A stretch of 64,000 bases of DNA from Paraflavitalea pollutisoli (GTDB taxonomy: Bacteria > Bacteroidota > Bacteroidia > Chitinophagales > Chitinophagaceae). Position 1 is the stretch's first letter. Every line of letters starts with the position of its first letter. The notes under the pieces are model-generated. The model did not search any database. It was not told where the DNA came from and was given only the letters and a program-made list of their open reading frames with translations. Below, piece after piece: positions 17,138 to 26,460 of this stretch. A program made the translations under genes and the position numbers. The stretch is from contig NZ_JARKMX010000008.1 of the NCBI RefSeq assembly GCF_029360705.1, positions 4,099,479-4,163,478 of the forward strand, read 5' to 3'.

Positions 17138-18523
17138 ATGAATAATACGACAACTCCCCCATATACTTTTTCAACGGACTGGCTGGCATCTGATCCGGTC
17201 TTCTACAATACGGTCAGCGGAAAAGCAAGCCATAACATACATGAGGTAATTGATTACAGCAATATAGACTTTCATCCGGAGGGTCTGAAAAACTACCTGC
17301 GGTTTGGCTATTCAGTCTTTGAACAAACCCCTGTAAAAAATGTCAAGTTCCTTCCGCACTCGGCACATCTTCAATCAACGGCGGGACAGCTGTCCGTTAT
17401 TCGGGATAAAGACGTTGCGGAACAATTCATAGCCGGCCCGGAGATCGACGAGAAACAGGTATTGGAGGCCTTACGGGCGTCGATTCAAGAATGGGAACAA
17501 TCTACAACGGGCAATATCGTAATCCCTACCAGCGGTGGATTTGATTCCCGGATACTGAACGAGATGATCCGGGACAAACAAAGGATTCATTCCTATACCT
17601 ACGGCATATCAGACAACCAGACAAGCTCCTATGAGGTTGTGTTTGCAAAAAAGATATCGGAGATCCTGGGCTCGAATTTTAAGCAGATCAAGATCGGCGA
17701 CTTTCATCACTACTTCGATGCCTGGGATTCTATGTTTGGCATATCCACCCACGCGCATGGTATGTACCAAATGGAATTCTACGACAAGATAAAAGCCGAC
17801 AACAATGCCGGCGCTCCATTGCTCAGTGGAATCATTGGCGACGCCTGGGCTGGCAGTGTCAAAATTTCTTCGATCGAAAGTCCCGGAGACCTGTTTCGCC
17901 TCGGCTACTCGCATGGTGTGCATGCCAATGCCGACGAATGCCTGCTGCAGGCAGGAGATGAACTGGCCGGTGTATTCTACGAACAAAACAGGACCAAGTT
18001 AAATGACCCGTTATTCAGGGTGGTAGAGGCCATGCGTTTGAAGATCATTTTGCTGAGCTATTTGATCAAAGTACCCAAACAATTAGGATTCAAGCCCTGG
18101 TCACCTTTCCTAGATCCTGGCCTGGCCCTCTCGATGCTTAAGATAACAGCTGCCAGAAGAAAGGATCGGGCCTGGCAGGTAGACTATTTCAAGAGTCGCT
18201 CTTTATATGTAGAATCACTGAACCTGAAACACAGCAAAAAGAACACGTTGGACAGACGGGCGATGTATTACGTGCCCATCCGTCCGTTGGATAGCAAAAT
18301 TTTAGGGGAATTGTTCTCCCGCAACTATATCGACTGGATCAATAAACATACAGCCCCCAGTAATAACCTAAGGGATATGCTGGATACCATGACCTATTAT
18401 CCAAAGGTTGGTGGCATACTGAAAAGAATGGGAGTAAAAGATGAAAGGCTCTCGGCTTATAATGCTTATCTGACGCTAAAACCAATAGAAACTCTTCTCA
18501 TTAAACGAAACTCGGCCATATAA
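17138..18523 (+). CDS. Asparagine-synthase-like amide ligase lacking the glutaminase domain
   Basis: Protein of 461 residues with an ATP-pyrophosphatase domain of the asparagine synthase type. SGGFDSRILNEM (about residues 132-143) is the PP-loop, SYTYGISDNQTSSYEVVFAKKI (about 151-172) follows, and LLSGIIGDAWAG (about 228-239) is the second conserved loop. The N-terminal 110 residues do not show a Cys2 nucleophile, so it would use free ammonia or another amine rather than glutamine. It lies between the flippase and a CapA-like gene (two bases apart), suggesting amidation of a glycan component or a linked amino acid. The substrate is inference. Confidence 0.75.
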   Translation: MNNTTTPPYTFSTDWLASDPVFYNTVSGKASHNIHEVIDYSNIDFHPEGLKNYLRFGYSVFEQTPVKNVKFLPHSAHLQSTAGQLSVIRDKDVAEQFIAGPEIDEKQVLEALRASIQEWEQSTTGNIVIPTSGGFDSRILNEMIRDKQRIHSYTYGISDNQTSSYEVVFAKKISEILGSNFKQIKIGDFHHYFDAWDSMFGISTHAHGMYQMEFYDKIKADNNAGAPLLSGIIGDAWAGSVKISSIESPGDLFRLGYSHGVHANADECLLQAGDELAGVFYEQNRTKLNDPLFRVVEAMRLKIILLSYLIKVPKQLGFKPWSPFLDPGLALSMLKITAARRKDRAWQVDYFKSRSLYVESLNLKHSKKNTLDRRAMYYVPIRPLDSKILGELFSRNYIDWINKHTAPSNNLRDMLDTMTYYPKVGGILKRMGVKDERLSAYNAYLTLKPIETLLIKRNSAI

Positions 18524-18525
18524 CT

Positions 18526-19650
18526 ATGCAATGGAAAGCCTTATTTGTGGGAGATTGTGTGTTTGAGGCATTGCCGCAAGGGCAATTCTTATCGGCTAAC
18601 TTTTCGGCCATATTAAAAGATCACGCGATCCGCTCTTGCAATTTTGAGGCTCCTGTCAAAGGCTATGGTCAGCCGATCGCCAAAGCCGGTCCACATCTGG
18701 CTCAGCATGCCGGAGCCCCTAGCCTGCTGGAGGAAGCCGGATTCAATGTGATCAACCTGGCCAATAACCATATTTTTGACTACGGTGAACCAGGACTGCG
18801 TCATTCTTTGGAAGCTTTCCGTACAGCTGTTTGTACAGGCGCAGGCAAGACCCCGCAGGAAGCTTATGCACTAAAAAGGATGCAGGTTGGGACGGTAACT
18901 GTCGGCCTGTTATCTTTCTGCGAGGCGGAATTTGGTGCATTGACATTATATCACACGGAGGGAGCTGGCTACGCCTGGGTAAATCACCCCAGCGTTAATG
19001 AGTTGGTCAAAAATGCTAAACAGGAAGTCGATGTTCTACTGGTTCAATGTCATGCCGGTGTAGAACAAATTGATCTGCCGCTGCCTGAATGGAGAGCCCG
19101 CTACCGGGAATTGGTCCAGCTCGGAGCTGATGCCGTTATTGGGTGCCACCCGCATGTACCTCAGGGCTGGGAAACTTATTTGGGCAAGCCCATTTTTTAT
19201 AGCCTTGGCAATTTTTATTTCGACTCCAACAGCGATCACCCACTTTGGAACAAGGGGATTGCCGTATCCCTATTGTTTGATAAAGACAGGCTCGTTTCCT
19301 TCGACGTAATCAGGCTGTCACGGTCGGGCAATATGATCGACCTTCATGATGAGCCAACATTTATTGCCCATTTGAGCCACCTCAATGACCTGCTCAATGA
19401 ACCAGGATATAACAAAGCTATTCAGCAGATTGCCCTGGAACTGTGGAATAAATACTATCGCGATTATTACAGCGTGGCGTTACACGGCATTGACAGCAAG
19501 GTTAGCCTTCCCCAGTCGATCAAAACATTCGTTAAAAGAGTGTTCTTCCGTCGAAAAACAAATATTCACTTTGCTTTATTACTACACAATATCCGGATCG
19601 AAAGTCACCGGTGGATAGTAGAAAGAGCTTTAGCACAATTGATCAAATAA
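18526..19650 (+). CDS. CapA-family (PGA_cap) metallophosphoesterase-like protein
   Basis: Protein of 374 residues of the family first known from poly-gamma-glutamate capsule synthesis. LFVGDCVFE at the N-terminus, CNFEAPVKG (about residues 38-46), NVINLANNHIFDYG (about 74-87), VLLVQCHAGVE (about 169-179), VIGCHPHVPQGWE (about 203-215) and FYSLGNFYFDS (about 222-232) form the metal-site pattern of this fold. No signal peptide or membrane helix is seen, which differs from classical CapA. It starts two bases after the amide ligase, so the two act together in all likelihood. No capB/capC ligase is present, so polyglutamate synthesis itself is not implied. Confidence 0.8.
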   Translation: MQWKALFVGDCVFEALPQGQFLSANFSAILKDHAIRSCNFEAPVKGYGQPIAKAGPHLAQHAGAPSLLEEAGFNVINLANNHIFDYGEPGLRHSLEAFRTAVCTGAGKTPQEAYALKRMQVGTVTVGLLSFCEAEFGALTLYHTEGAGYAWVNHPSVNELVKNAKQEVDVLLVQCHAGVEQIDLPLPEWRARYRELVQLGADAVIGCHPHVPQGWETYLGKPIFYSLGNFYFDSNSDHPLWNKGIAVSLLFDKDRLVSFDVIRLSRSGNMIDLHDEPTFIAHLSHLNDLLNEPGYNKAIQQIALELWNKYYRDYYSVALHGIDSKVSLPQSIKTFVKRVFFRRKTNIHFALLLHNIRIESHRWIVERALAQLIK

Positions 19651-20537
19651 TGGAACTGGCCCCCATCATACTATTTGTCTATAACAGGCCCGAACATACA
19701 AGGCAGACGGTGGCATCATTGCAAAAAAATCATTTTGCATCAAACAGTGAGCTTTTTATTTATTCGGACGGTCCAAGAAGCAACGATCACCGGGCATCGG
19801 TAAGTCAGGTGAGAGACTATGTGGCTAAGATTACCGGATTCAAGCAGGTCAAAATCGTGCACAGGGAAAAGAATATGGGGCTTGCCCAAAATATAAAGGA
19901 CGGGGTTACCAGTATGTTAAAAACTTACAAAAACGTGATCGTGCTGGAAGACGATATGATCCTATCGCCTTACTTTCTGGAGTACATGAACCATTCGCTC
20001 CAAAAATACGAGCAGGTGGAGGAAGTTATTTCCATTCACGGCTACTGCGTACCCATTCAATATCCCCAGGCAACTTTCTTTCTAAGAGGGGCTGATTGCT
20101 GGGGTTGGGCCACCTGGCAAAGGGGATGGAAACTATTCAATGATGATGCATCTCTCCTACTTGAAAAGCTGACTCAACAAAAACTCCTGTACGCCTTCGA
20201 CCTGGATGGCACATATGATTACTCGGGAATGCTTCGGCATCAGATAGATGGCAGGGTAAACTCCTGGGCTATAAAATGGTATGCTTCCGCTTTTCTGGCC
20301 AATAAGCTTACCTTGTATCCCGCCCAATCGCTGGTTCAAAACATTGGCGGTGACGGCAGTGGCACCCACCTTCAAAATGCGGAGCACAACAATACGCCCT
20401 TAAACAATCATCGCATTCTATTGCAGGATATACCGATCGAAGAATCCTATTCCGCGAGGAAGCTTATTTGCCAGCACCATTCCAAGTACCAAAACCTGAA
20501 AGGAAAGCTGAAAAGAATACTGAAATGGGGCTACTGA
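19650..20537 (+). CDS. Glycosyltransferase, GT-A fold (GT2-like)
   Basis: Cytoplasmic glycosyltransferase of 295 residues. The ATG at 19650 overlaps the stop of the preceding gene by one base (TAATG), the arrangement of coupled genes; an upstream ATG in frame lies inside that gene. PIILFVYNRPEHTRQTVASL is the donor-binding start of a GT-A domain. VIVLEDDMILSPYFLEYM (about residues 96-113) carries the metal-binding EDD. A tryptophan-rich GADCWGWATWQRGW (about 145-158) is typical of this subfamily. The donor and linkage are unknown. Confidence 0.8.
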   Translation: MELAPIILFVYNRPEHTRQTVASLQKNHFASNSELFIYSDGPRSNDHRASVSQVRDYVAKITGFKQVKIVHREKNMGLAQNIKDGVTSMLKTYKNVIVLEDDMILSPYFLEYMNHSLQKYEQVEEVISIHGYCVPIQYPQATFFLRGADCWGWATWQRGWKLFNDDASLLLEKLTQQKLLYAFDLDGTYDYSGMLRHQIDGRVNSWAIKWYASAFLANKLTLYPAQSLVQNIGGDGSGTHLQNAEHNNTPLNNHRILLQDIPIEESYSARKLICQHHSKYQNLKGKLKRILKWGY

Positions 20538-20576
20538 TCAATGGAAAACACTATTAAATATTATAAGAACTGACAC

Positions 20577-21521
20577 ATGAATATCATCCGTAAAATATTA
20601 CAATCGGCTCATTTCGCCCAAACACCGCCTGTGTTGGTGGACATTGGTGCGTCTGGAGAGATCAATCCTAAATGGAAAACGATTGCCCCGTATAGCGTCT
20701 GTATCGCCTTTGATGCCGATGACAGAGAATTTAATATCACGGAAGAAGAGAATAAGACTTACCGAAAGCTGCTGACCGTTAACAGGATCGTTACTGTCAA
20801 CGAAAACAATACCAGTGCAGATTTTTACCTCACTGCATTCCCCTACTCTTCGTCATTGCTGGAACCGGATATGGAAAAACTCGCACCGTGGGTTTTCAAA
20901 GACCTGTTCATTGTCAGCAAAAAGACTCAGCTCCCCGCCATTACGCTAACGAAAGCACTCGAGCAGGCCGGAATCCAATATATTGACTGGTTTAAAACGG
21001 ATACACAGGGAACCGATCTGCGTATATTCAAGCATCTTCCCGAACGTCTTCAAGCCGGTATCCTGGTTGCGGATCTCGAACCAGGCATAATGGACGCTTA
21101 CAAAGGCGAAGACAAGCTTCATGACGTAATGGCCGAAATGGATAAGCATGTATTCTGGCTGTCTTCAATGAAAGTGTTAGGCACGCAACGCCTGAATGCT
21201 TCGCTAGTTCCATCTATCGGGTCCTTTCTGAGCAAAAGAGTTATCAGAAAAAGTCCAGGCTGGGCAGAAGTAACGTATCTGCGTCAACCACAAGTCAAAA
21301 CAGAACGAAGTCTTCTTTTGCAGTTTGTTTTCGCCTTGCTTGAAAAGCAATATGGCTTTGCCCTGGAGATCGCAGCCTGCGGCACCCGTCAATACAACAC
21401 ACCAATTTTTAAGGAATGCGAACAAGCCGTGTGGCGTAAGATCCGGTCCGAAAAACTAAAAGCACCATTAGTTATACTTAAAAGGCAGGTTAATAAGCTA
21501 TTTGGCAACCTGATAGATTAA
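20577..21521 (+). CDS. FkbM-family methyltransferase
   Basis: SAM-dependent O-methyltransferase-like protein of 314 residues. VLVDIGASGEINPKW (about residues 19-33) is the SAM-binding loop of FkbM-like proteins. IAFDADD (about 43-49) is the acidic end of strand 2. DWFKTDTQGTDLRIFKHL (about 138-155) matches the conserved K-D-x-Q-G-x-D segment. It probably methylates a sugar hydroxyl of the repeat unit. It lies 39 bases after a glycosyltransferase and 45 before the next, inside the polysaccharide operon. Confidence 0.75.
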   Translation: MNIIRKILQSAHFAQTPPVLVDIGASGEINPKWKTIAPYSVCIAFDADDREFNITEEENKTYRKLLTVNRIVTVNENNTSADFYLTAFPYSSSLLEPDMEKLAPWVFKDLFIVSKKTQLPAITLTKALEQAGIQYIDWFKTDTQGTDLRIFKHLPERLQAGILVADLEPGIMDAYKGEDKLHDVMAEMDKHVFWLSSMKVLGTQRLNASLVPSIGSFLSKRVIRKSPGWAEVTYLRQPQVKTERSLLLQFVFALLEKQYGFALEIAACGTRQYNTPIFKECEQAVWRKIRSEKLKAPLVILKRQVNKLFGNLID

Positions 21522-21566
21522 TAACTGTGCAGAAAAATTCAATGCCCATTTTTAAAGAATCGATTC

Positions 21567-22610
21567 ATGATCAACTTCTGCACATTATTTGACTCCAATT
21601 ACCTCGCACGGGGACTTGCTTTGTACGAGTCGCTGAATAAGGTATGTTCTGCCTTTCACCTTTATGTGGTAGCCTTTGATGATCTTTCGTACAATTACCT
21701 GAAAAGCGCTGGTAAGCCAAACCTGACTCCCATTAGCTTGAACGACTTCGAAGATCCGGAATTACTCGCGGTAAAGCCAACCCGGTCGATTGCTGAATAC
21801 TGTTGGACCTGCACCCCCTCTATAATCCTGTACTGTATCCGGAATTTCAATCTTCATTCATGTACCTATGTGGATGCAGACATGATCTTCTACGAGGATC
21901 CGAAAATTCTATTCGATGAGTTAAAAGAAAAATCGGTGCTAATTACAGAGCATCGCTATTCCAGGGAATATGATCACGCTGCCACCCATGGCATTTACTG
22001 TGTTCAGTTTATGTACTTTAAAAATGATGTAAGGGGTACTTTAGCCCTTACCTGGTGGCGCGACAGATGCATTGAATGGTGTTATGCTTACCAGGAAGAC
22101 GGCAAATTTGGAGACCAAAAGTACCTGGATGACTGGACTACCCGGTTTGAAGGGGTACATGTACTACAACATCCCGGAGGCGGAGTAGCTCCCTGGAATC
22201 TTCAACAATACACTTTCCAGCAACACCATGGGCATGTCAAGATCACCCGGCTGAAGGATGGACAATCCTTTCCGCTCGTATTCTTTCATTTCCATGGACT
22301 GAAATTCTACACCAACAATACCGTTTCCTGCTCGGGTACGTTGTATGAAATAGAAGACACGATAAAGAGCCTCGTATACATTCCGTATATCAAGCTTTTG
22401 ATAGCAACGGAGGCAGCTATCAAAAAAGACCATCCGGCATTGAACGCTAATGGAAAACGCTCCCCCTCTTTATCCAAACCCAAGATTTATCTTGAGTTTA
22501 TGAAAGAACTACTCATCAATTTTAGACTCGGTAAACTATCGCCATTTAAACTACGGACTTATAATTTCAAAAAACACTACCATTATTACAATTTATCTAA
22601 TTTAGAATAG
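21567..22610 (+). CDS. Glycosyltransferase with a DxD motif (GT8-like)
   Basis: Protein of 347 residues beginning MINFCTLFDSNYLARGLALYESL, a start common among GT8-like and related nucleotide-sugar transferases. CTYVDADMIFYEDP (about residues 99-112) has the DxD metal and nucleotide-sugar site. The later LQHPGGGVAPWNLQQY (about 199-214) and FFHFHGLKFY (about 236-245) are conserved-looking. It is soluble, with no membrane helix. It is one base upstream of the FdtA-like gene, so it may transfer the amino sugar made by the next two enzymes; that is inference from order only. Confidence 0.7.
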   Translation: MINFCTLFDSNYLARGLALYESLNKVCSAFHLYVVAFDDLSYNYLKSAGKPNLTPISLNDFEDPELLAVKPTRSIAEYCWTCTPSIILYCIRNFNLHSCTYVDADMIFYEDPKILFDELKEKSVLITEHRYSREYDHAATHGIYCVQFMYFKNDVRGTLALTWWRDRCIEWCYAYQEDGKFGDQKYLDDWTTRFEGVHVLQHPGGGVAPWNLQQYTFQQHHGHVKITRLKDGQSFPLVFFHFHGLKFYTNNTVSCSGTLYEIEDTIKSLVYIPYIKLLIATEAAIKKDHPALNANGKRSPSLSKPKIYLEFMKELLINFRLGKLSPFKLRTYNFKKHYHYYNLSNLE

Positions 22611-22611
22611 T

Positions 22612-22983
22612 ATGGCCTACCTTATCGACCTAAAAACCTTTACTGATAAAAGGGGAAATCTGACAGTTATAGAAAAGGTGCTACCTTTTGAAACAAAAAG
22701 GATCTTTTACATTTACGGGGTAGACTCGTCTGTCCGTGGCGGTCATCGGCACAAAAAAACCATACAAGCAGCCATCTGCCTGACAGGTTCTTGTGAAATA
22801 TACAATAACGACGGCAACACAGAGCAGCAGTTTTTGCTGGACGCACCACATAAATGTCTGGTATTAGAACCCAGTGATTGGCATACCATGAGCAATTTTA
22901 CTGAAAATGCAATCCTGATGGTACTCGCATCTGAATACTACGAACAGGAAGATTACATCTTTAAACCTTACAGCAATGATTGA
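22612..22983 (+). CDS. FdtA/QdtA-like sugar 3,4-ketoisomerase
   Basis: Small cupin of 123 residues that isomerises dTDP-4-keto-6-deoxyglucose to the 3-keto sugar. [21 protein letters not shown] (about residues 29-49) contains the conserved RG-x-H-x-H active-site segment. [12 protein letters not shown] (about 84-95) closes the barrel. The last eight bases overlap the next gene, an aminotransferase, giving an FdtA-FdtB pair for dTDP-3-amino-3,6-dideoxyhexose (Fuc3N or Qui3N type). The epimer made cannot be told from the sequence. Confidence 0.85.
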   Translation: MAYLIDLKTFTDKRGNLTVIEKVLPFETKRIFYIYGVDSSVRGGHRHKKTIQAAICLTGSCEIYNNDGNTEQQFLLDAPHKCLVLEPSDWHTMSNFTENAILMVLASEYYEQEDYIFKPYSND

Positions 22984-24061
22984 ATACGAAAATCTTAGCA
23001 AGGCGAATGCTACTTTCTTTACCGAATATGAAGCTACTTTCAAGAATGTAATGGAAGGCGGATGGTATATTTTGGGAAATTCAGTTAAGCAATTCGAGCT
23101 TGAATTCGCCAACTACTGCGGTTCTCAATATTGCAGTGGGGTGGCCAATGGCCTGGACGCTCTCATCTTATCCCTTAAATCCTTTGATTTTGAACCAGGG
23201 GATGAAGTTATAGTCCCTTCAAATACCTATATAGCAACGATCTTATCTATTGTTCAAAATCAATTGACGCCAGTTCTGGTAGAGCCGGATATTAACACTT
23301 ACAATATTGATCCCGCAAAAATTGAAGAAAAGATCACCAGCAGAACGCGGGCGATTATGGTGGTACATTTATATGGTAAACTGTGTGCTATGGACAAGAT
23401 CATGGCGATTGCCACAAAACACAACCTAAAAGTAATTGAAGATTGTGCCCAGGCCCATGGCGCATCACTCAACAATAAGAAAGCGGGTAATTGGGGACAT
23501 TTTGGCGCTTTTAGTTTCTACCCCACTAAGAATTTGGGAGCAATTGGAGACGCGGGTGCAGTTACCACCAACGACGACTCCCTCTTCGCCAAAATAAATG
23601 TTTTCAGGAATTACGGCTCTCATGTAAAATACCATAACGAAGTAGTTGGATTTAATTCAAGGTTGGATGAAATTCAGGCAGCATTCCTAAGTGTTAAGCT
23701 AAAGCAACTCGATGAGATCACCGCACACAAACAGCAATTGGCCAGCCTTTACCATCAAGGGCTAAAACCGTCGTTTATCAAACCGGTTACCGAGCCTGGC
23801 TATGAAGATGTATACCATATTTATTGCATCAGGCACCCGCAAAGGGACCAATTGAAAGAATACCTCCTCAACAATGGCATTAAGACAGAGATTCACTATC
23901 CCGTTTCACCTAATAAGCAGAAGGCCATGAAAGGTATTTTGGATCATTGCGAAACGCCGATCTCAGAGGAAATTCACCGCACAACCTTGAGTTTACCTAT
24001 TTCATTTTATCATTCGCAGAACGATATTGAAAGAGTTATCGATGTATTGAATCGCTTTTAA
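22976..24061 (+). CDS. DegT/DnrJ/EryC1-family sugar aminotransferase (FdtB/QdtB-like)
   Basis: PLP-dependent aminotransferase of 361 residues that adds the 3-amino group to the keto sugar made by the preceding isomerase. [14 protein letters not shown] (about residues 79-92), [11 protein letters not shown] (about 152-162) and [17 protein letters not shown] (PLP lysine about residue 184) are the family hallmarks; [14 protein letters not shown] (about 223-236) is the dimer-contact loop. It overlaps the isomerase gene by eight bases. No acetyltransferase (FdtC/QdtC) follows, so the amine may stay free or be acylated by a protein outside this window. Confidence 0.9.
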   Translation: MIEYENLSKANATFFTEYEATFKNVMEGGWYILGNSVKQFELEFANYCGSQYCSGVANGLDALILSLKSFDFEPGDEVIVPSNTYIATILSIVQNQLTPVLVEPDINTYNIDPAKIEEKITSRTRAIMVVHLYGKLCAMDKIMAIATKHNLKVIEDCAQAHGASLNNKKAGNWGHFGAFSFYPTKNLGAIGDAGAVTTNDDSLFAKINVFRNYGSHVKYHNEVVGFNSRLDEIQAAFLSVKLKQLDEITAHKQQLASLYHQGLKPSFIKPVTEPGYEDVYHIYCIRHPQRDQLKEYLLNNGIKTEIHYPVSPNKQKAMKGILDHCETPISEEIHRTTLSLPISFYHSQNDIERVIDVLNRF

Positions 24062-24103
24062 CACATTCAGTAATTGACCTGGCGATCAGTTGAAAAATAA
24101 TGC

Positions 24104-25369
24104 ATGGTCGAAGCAAAACATATGAATGAGGTTCCTGGTATAAATAGGTACATGCCTATAGCTGTACTATACTTCTTCCTAAACAGCGTGCTACTGCCGC
24201 ACGGACTGCTTTATACCACCCTCTTAACACCAGTATTCCTCTATTGGCTATACCTGCAGAGAGGTTTGGCGAAAGTGGGAGTTTTTTTTGTTGTTAGCAT
24301 TCCTTATGCGATCATTCATTATTATAATGGAGTTGATTCGGCTTATTATCTGAAATCAACAACACTGCTTTTTTGCTCCTATGTTTTTTGTATAAGCTTT
24401 TATCATTTTTTACAAAAATGCAGTAGTCTTCGAGTGGTCCTGAAGGACATACTCCTGATTAACTTTTTACTTGTCATTATAGCCTTATTGACTTTTCCAG
24501 TTGGATTTTTAAAGGACATTTTTTGGCTAACCACTGAGATCACAACCGGCTTTTCGGGGGTCAAAAGGCTACAGCTTTTGACGTACGAGCCATCTTATTA
24601 CTCGACTCTGTTGATCCCTATTGCCCTTTATTACTACCTAAAAATGATGGCGCGAAGTCTTCCCCATCAAAAGACCTATTTAGTCCTGGTAACATTGCCA
24701 TTATTGCTATCACTTTCTTTTGGAGTCATTTCTGCAATATTGTTGGCACTCATAATCGTCACATTACCAAGCTTTAAACTTTTTTTCCCAAAGTTTGCCA
24801 ACCCTGTTGTCTTTATATTCCTCGCGGGCATATTGTTGTTATCTCTCATCATTGCCAGTCAACTATTTCCCGACAACCTCCTGTTTGCCCGTATCAACAA
24901 TGTATTGGCAGGTACAGACACTTCTTTTTTGGGGAGGACCTATGATTCATTCTACCTTGGTTGGGAAATCGCCAGTGAAAAAAGCCTGTGGTTTGGGTGT
25001 GGACCAGGACAGGCAAAATTAGTTGGCCTTGATAATTACCGGGAATTCTATAACCATACGCTTTTCACCAGTGCTGATGTCAAAATACCGAATAGTCTGG
25101 GAGACACCTTAGCTACTTACGGCCTCCTGGGCTTGCTCACACGGCTGGCTGCCGAAATTGTGCTTTTCTTTAAAACGAAAGTTTATTCCAATTACTATCG
25201 GCTAGCCCTTTTTGCATCCATCTTCATTTACCAGTTTACAGGAAGCTTTATCACAAATATTGCTGAATACGTAATTTGGATCATGGCGTTTTATCCCGGA
25301 CTATTTACAGAATTTGATAAAACAGTATTAAACAAACATTTAAGCGGGAAGCAAAATCCGGCATCATAA
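24104..25369 (+). CDS. Wzy-like O-antigen polymerase (membrane protein)
   Basis: Hydrophobic protein of 421 residues with about ten to twelve membrane segments and a long loop containing YEPSYYSTLLIPIALYYY (about residues 163-180), a segment type I associate with polymerases. A second conserved-looking stretch, FGCGPGQAKL (about 298-307), lies in the late periplasmic loop. Sequence is weakly conserved in this group, so the call rests on topology and locus. An ATG six codons downstream (24122) is an alternative start. It is followed after four bases by a glycosyltransferase. Confidence 0.6.
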   Translation: MVEAKHMNEVPGINRYMPIAVLYFFLNSVLLPHGLLYTTLLTPVFLYWLYLQRGLAKVGVFFVVSIPYAIIHYYNGVDSAYYLKSTTLLFCSYVFCISFYHFLQKCSSLRVVLKDILLINFLLVIIALLTFPVGFLKDIFWLTTEITTGFSGVKRLQLLTYEPSYYSTLLIPIALYYYLKMMARSLPHQKTYLVLVTLPLLLSLSFGVISAILLALIIVTLPSFKLFFPKFANPVVFIFLAGILLLSLIIASQLFPDNLLFARINNVLAGTDTSFLGRTYDSFYLGWEIASEKSLWFGCGPGQAKLVGLDNYREFYNHTLFTSADVKIPNSLGDTLATYGLLGLLTRLAAEIVLFFKTKVYSNYYRLALFASIFIYQFTGSFITNIAEYVIWIMAFYPGLFTEFDKTVLNKHLSGKQNPAS

Positions 25370-25373
25370 ATCC

Positions 25374-26459
25374 ATGAAGGTCTTATTTATTTCCCGCGCT
25401 ACTTTATATACAGACAAGGGTGGAGATACTATCCAGGTAATCAATACTGCCCACTACTTGCAGAACTTGGGAATAGACGTTACCATCCGACTTTGCAACG
25501 AAACAATAGACTACTCAGGCTTCGACCTGCTGCATTTCTTTAATATCATTCGGCCAGCAGATATTCTGATCCACATTCAACGGTCGGGAAAACCATTTGT
25601 AATCTCGACGATCTATGTTGATTATGCAGAATATGAAAAAACGGTACGTGGCGGAGTGGCAGGTTTCGTTTTCAGAACTTTCAGCCCCGACCTTATTGAG
25701 TACGCCAAAGTACTGGCTCGGGCATTAATCAATGGAGAAAAGATCATCAGCCCATCATATGTATTACTAGGACACAGCCGTTCCATTAAGAAGATCATCC
25801 GGAATGCAGCGATGCTGCTACCAAATTCCGAAAACGAGTACCTGCGCCTATTGGCTCATTACCATACTAAAGGAAATTACCGGGTGATCCCTAATGCGAT
25901 CAACCCGTCGCTTTTCAGCATTGGCAAAACAGAGCTACAACGAGATAATCAATTGATCCTATGCGTCGGTCGGATCGAAGGGCGAAAAAATCAACTCAAC
26001 CTGATCCGGGCAGTCAATAACACGGCCTACCGATTGATACTCATTGGCTCCCCTTCTCCTAATCAACGGCAATACTATGCGGCCTGTGAAGCAGAAGCCG
26101 GCCCCAACGTATCGTTCATCGACGTGCTACCCCAGGAAGAACTGGTACGTTACTACCAACTGGCCAAAGTACATGTTTTAGCCAGTTGGTTCGAAACCAC
26201 CGGCCTGAGCAGTCTGGAAGCAGCAGCCATGGGATGTAATATTGTGGTCACCGAGAAAGGGGATACCAGGGAGTATTTTGAGAATTATGCTTATTATTGC
26301 GATCCGTCTTCTCCTACCTCAATCCAGGCTGCCATCGATAATGCAGCCAGAGCTGCATTCGATCCCAGACTGCAGGAAAAGATCAATTCGCACCTAACCT
26401 GGGAGCAAACGGCACTAAAAACACTGGCCGCCTATCAAGAAATTATAAGACCAGTTTAA
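25374..26459 (+). CDS. Glycosyltransferase family 4 (GT-B fold)
   Basis: Retaining glycosyltransferase of 361 residues with two Rossmann-like domains. In the C-terminal half, LILCVGRIEGRKNQLNLIRAV (about residues 195-215) is the donor-domain start, HVLASWFETTGLSSLEAAAMG (about 264-284) carries the conserved E-x7-E motif, and the chain ends with a normal closing helix. The N-terminal half is less conserved, as usual. It starts four bases after the polymerase-like gene and ends one base before the next glycosyltransferase. Confidence 0.85.
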   Translation: MKVLFISRATLYTDKGGDTIQVINTAHYLQNLGIDVTIRLCNETIDYSGFDLLHFFNIIRPADILIHIQRSGKPFVISTIYVDYAEYEKTVRGGVAGFVFRTFSPDLIEYAKVLARALINGEKIISPSYVLLGHSRSIKKIIRNAAMLLPNSENEYLRLLAHYHTKGNYRVIPNAINPSLFSIGKTELQRDNQLILCVGRIEGRKNQLNLIRAVNNTAYRLILIGSPSPNQRQYYAACEAEAGPNVSFIDVLPQEELVRYYQLAKVHVLASWFETTGLSSLEAAAMGCNIVVTEKGDTREYFENYAYYCDPSSPTSIQAAIDNAARAAFDPRLQEKINSHLTWEQTALKTLAAYQEIIRPV

Positions 26460-26460
26460 T

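Noticed and set aside
18526-19650. Poly-gamma-glutamate capsule synthesis
   Set aside because: Only a CapA-like protein is present; the CapB ligase and CapC are absent, and the surroundings are a glycan locus.
24284-24294. T8 homopolymer near the start of the Wzy-like gene as a phase-variation switch
   Set aside because: Eight T residues encode Val-Phe-Phe in a hydrophobic helix and the frame is open; a tract this short gives little ground for slippage control.
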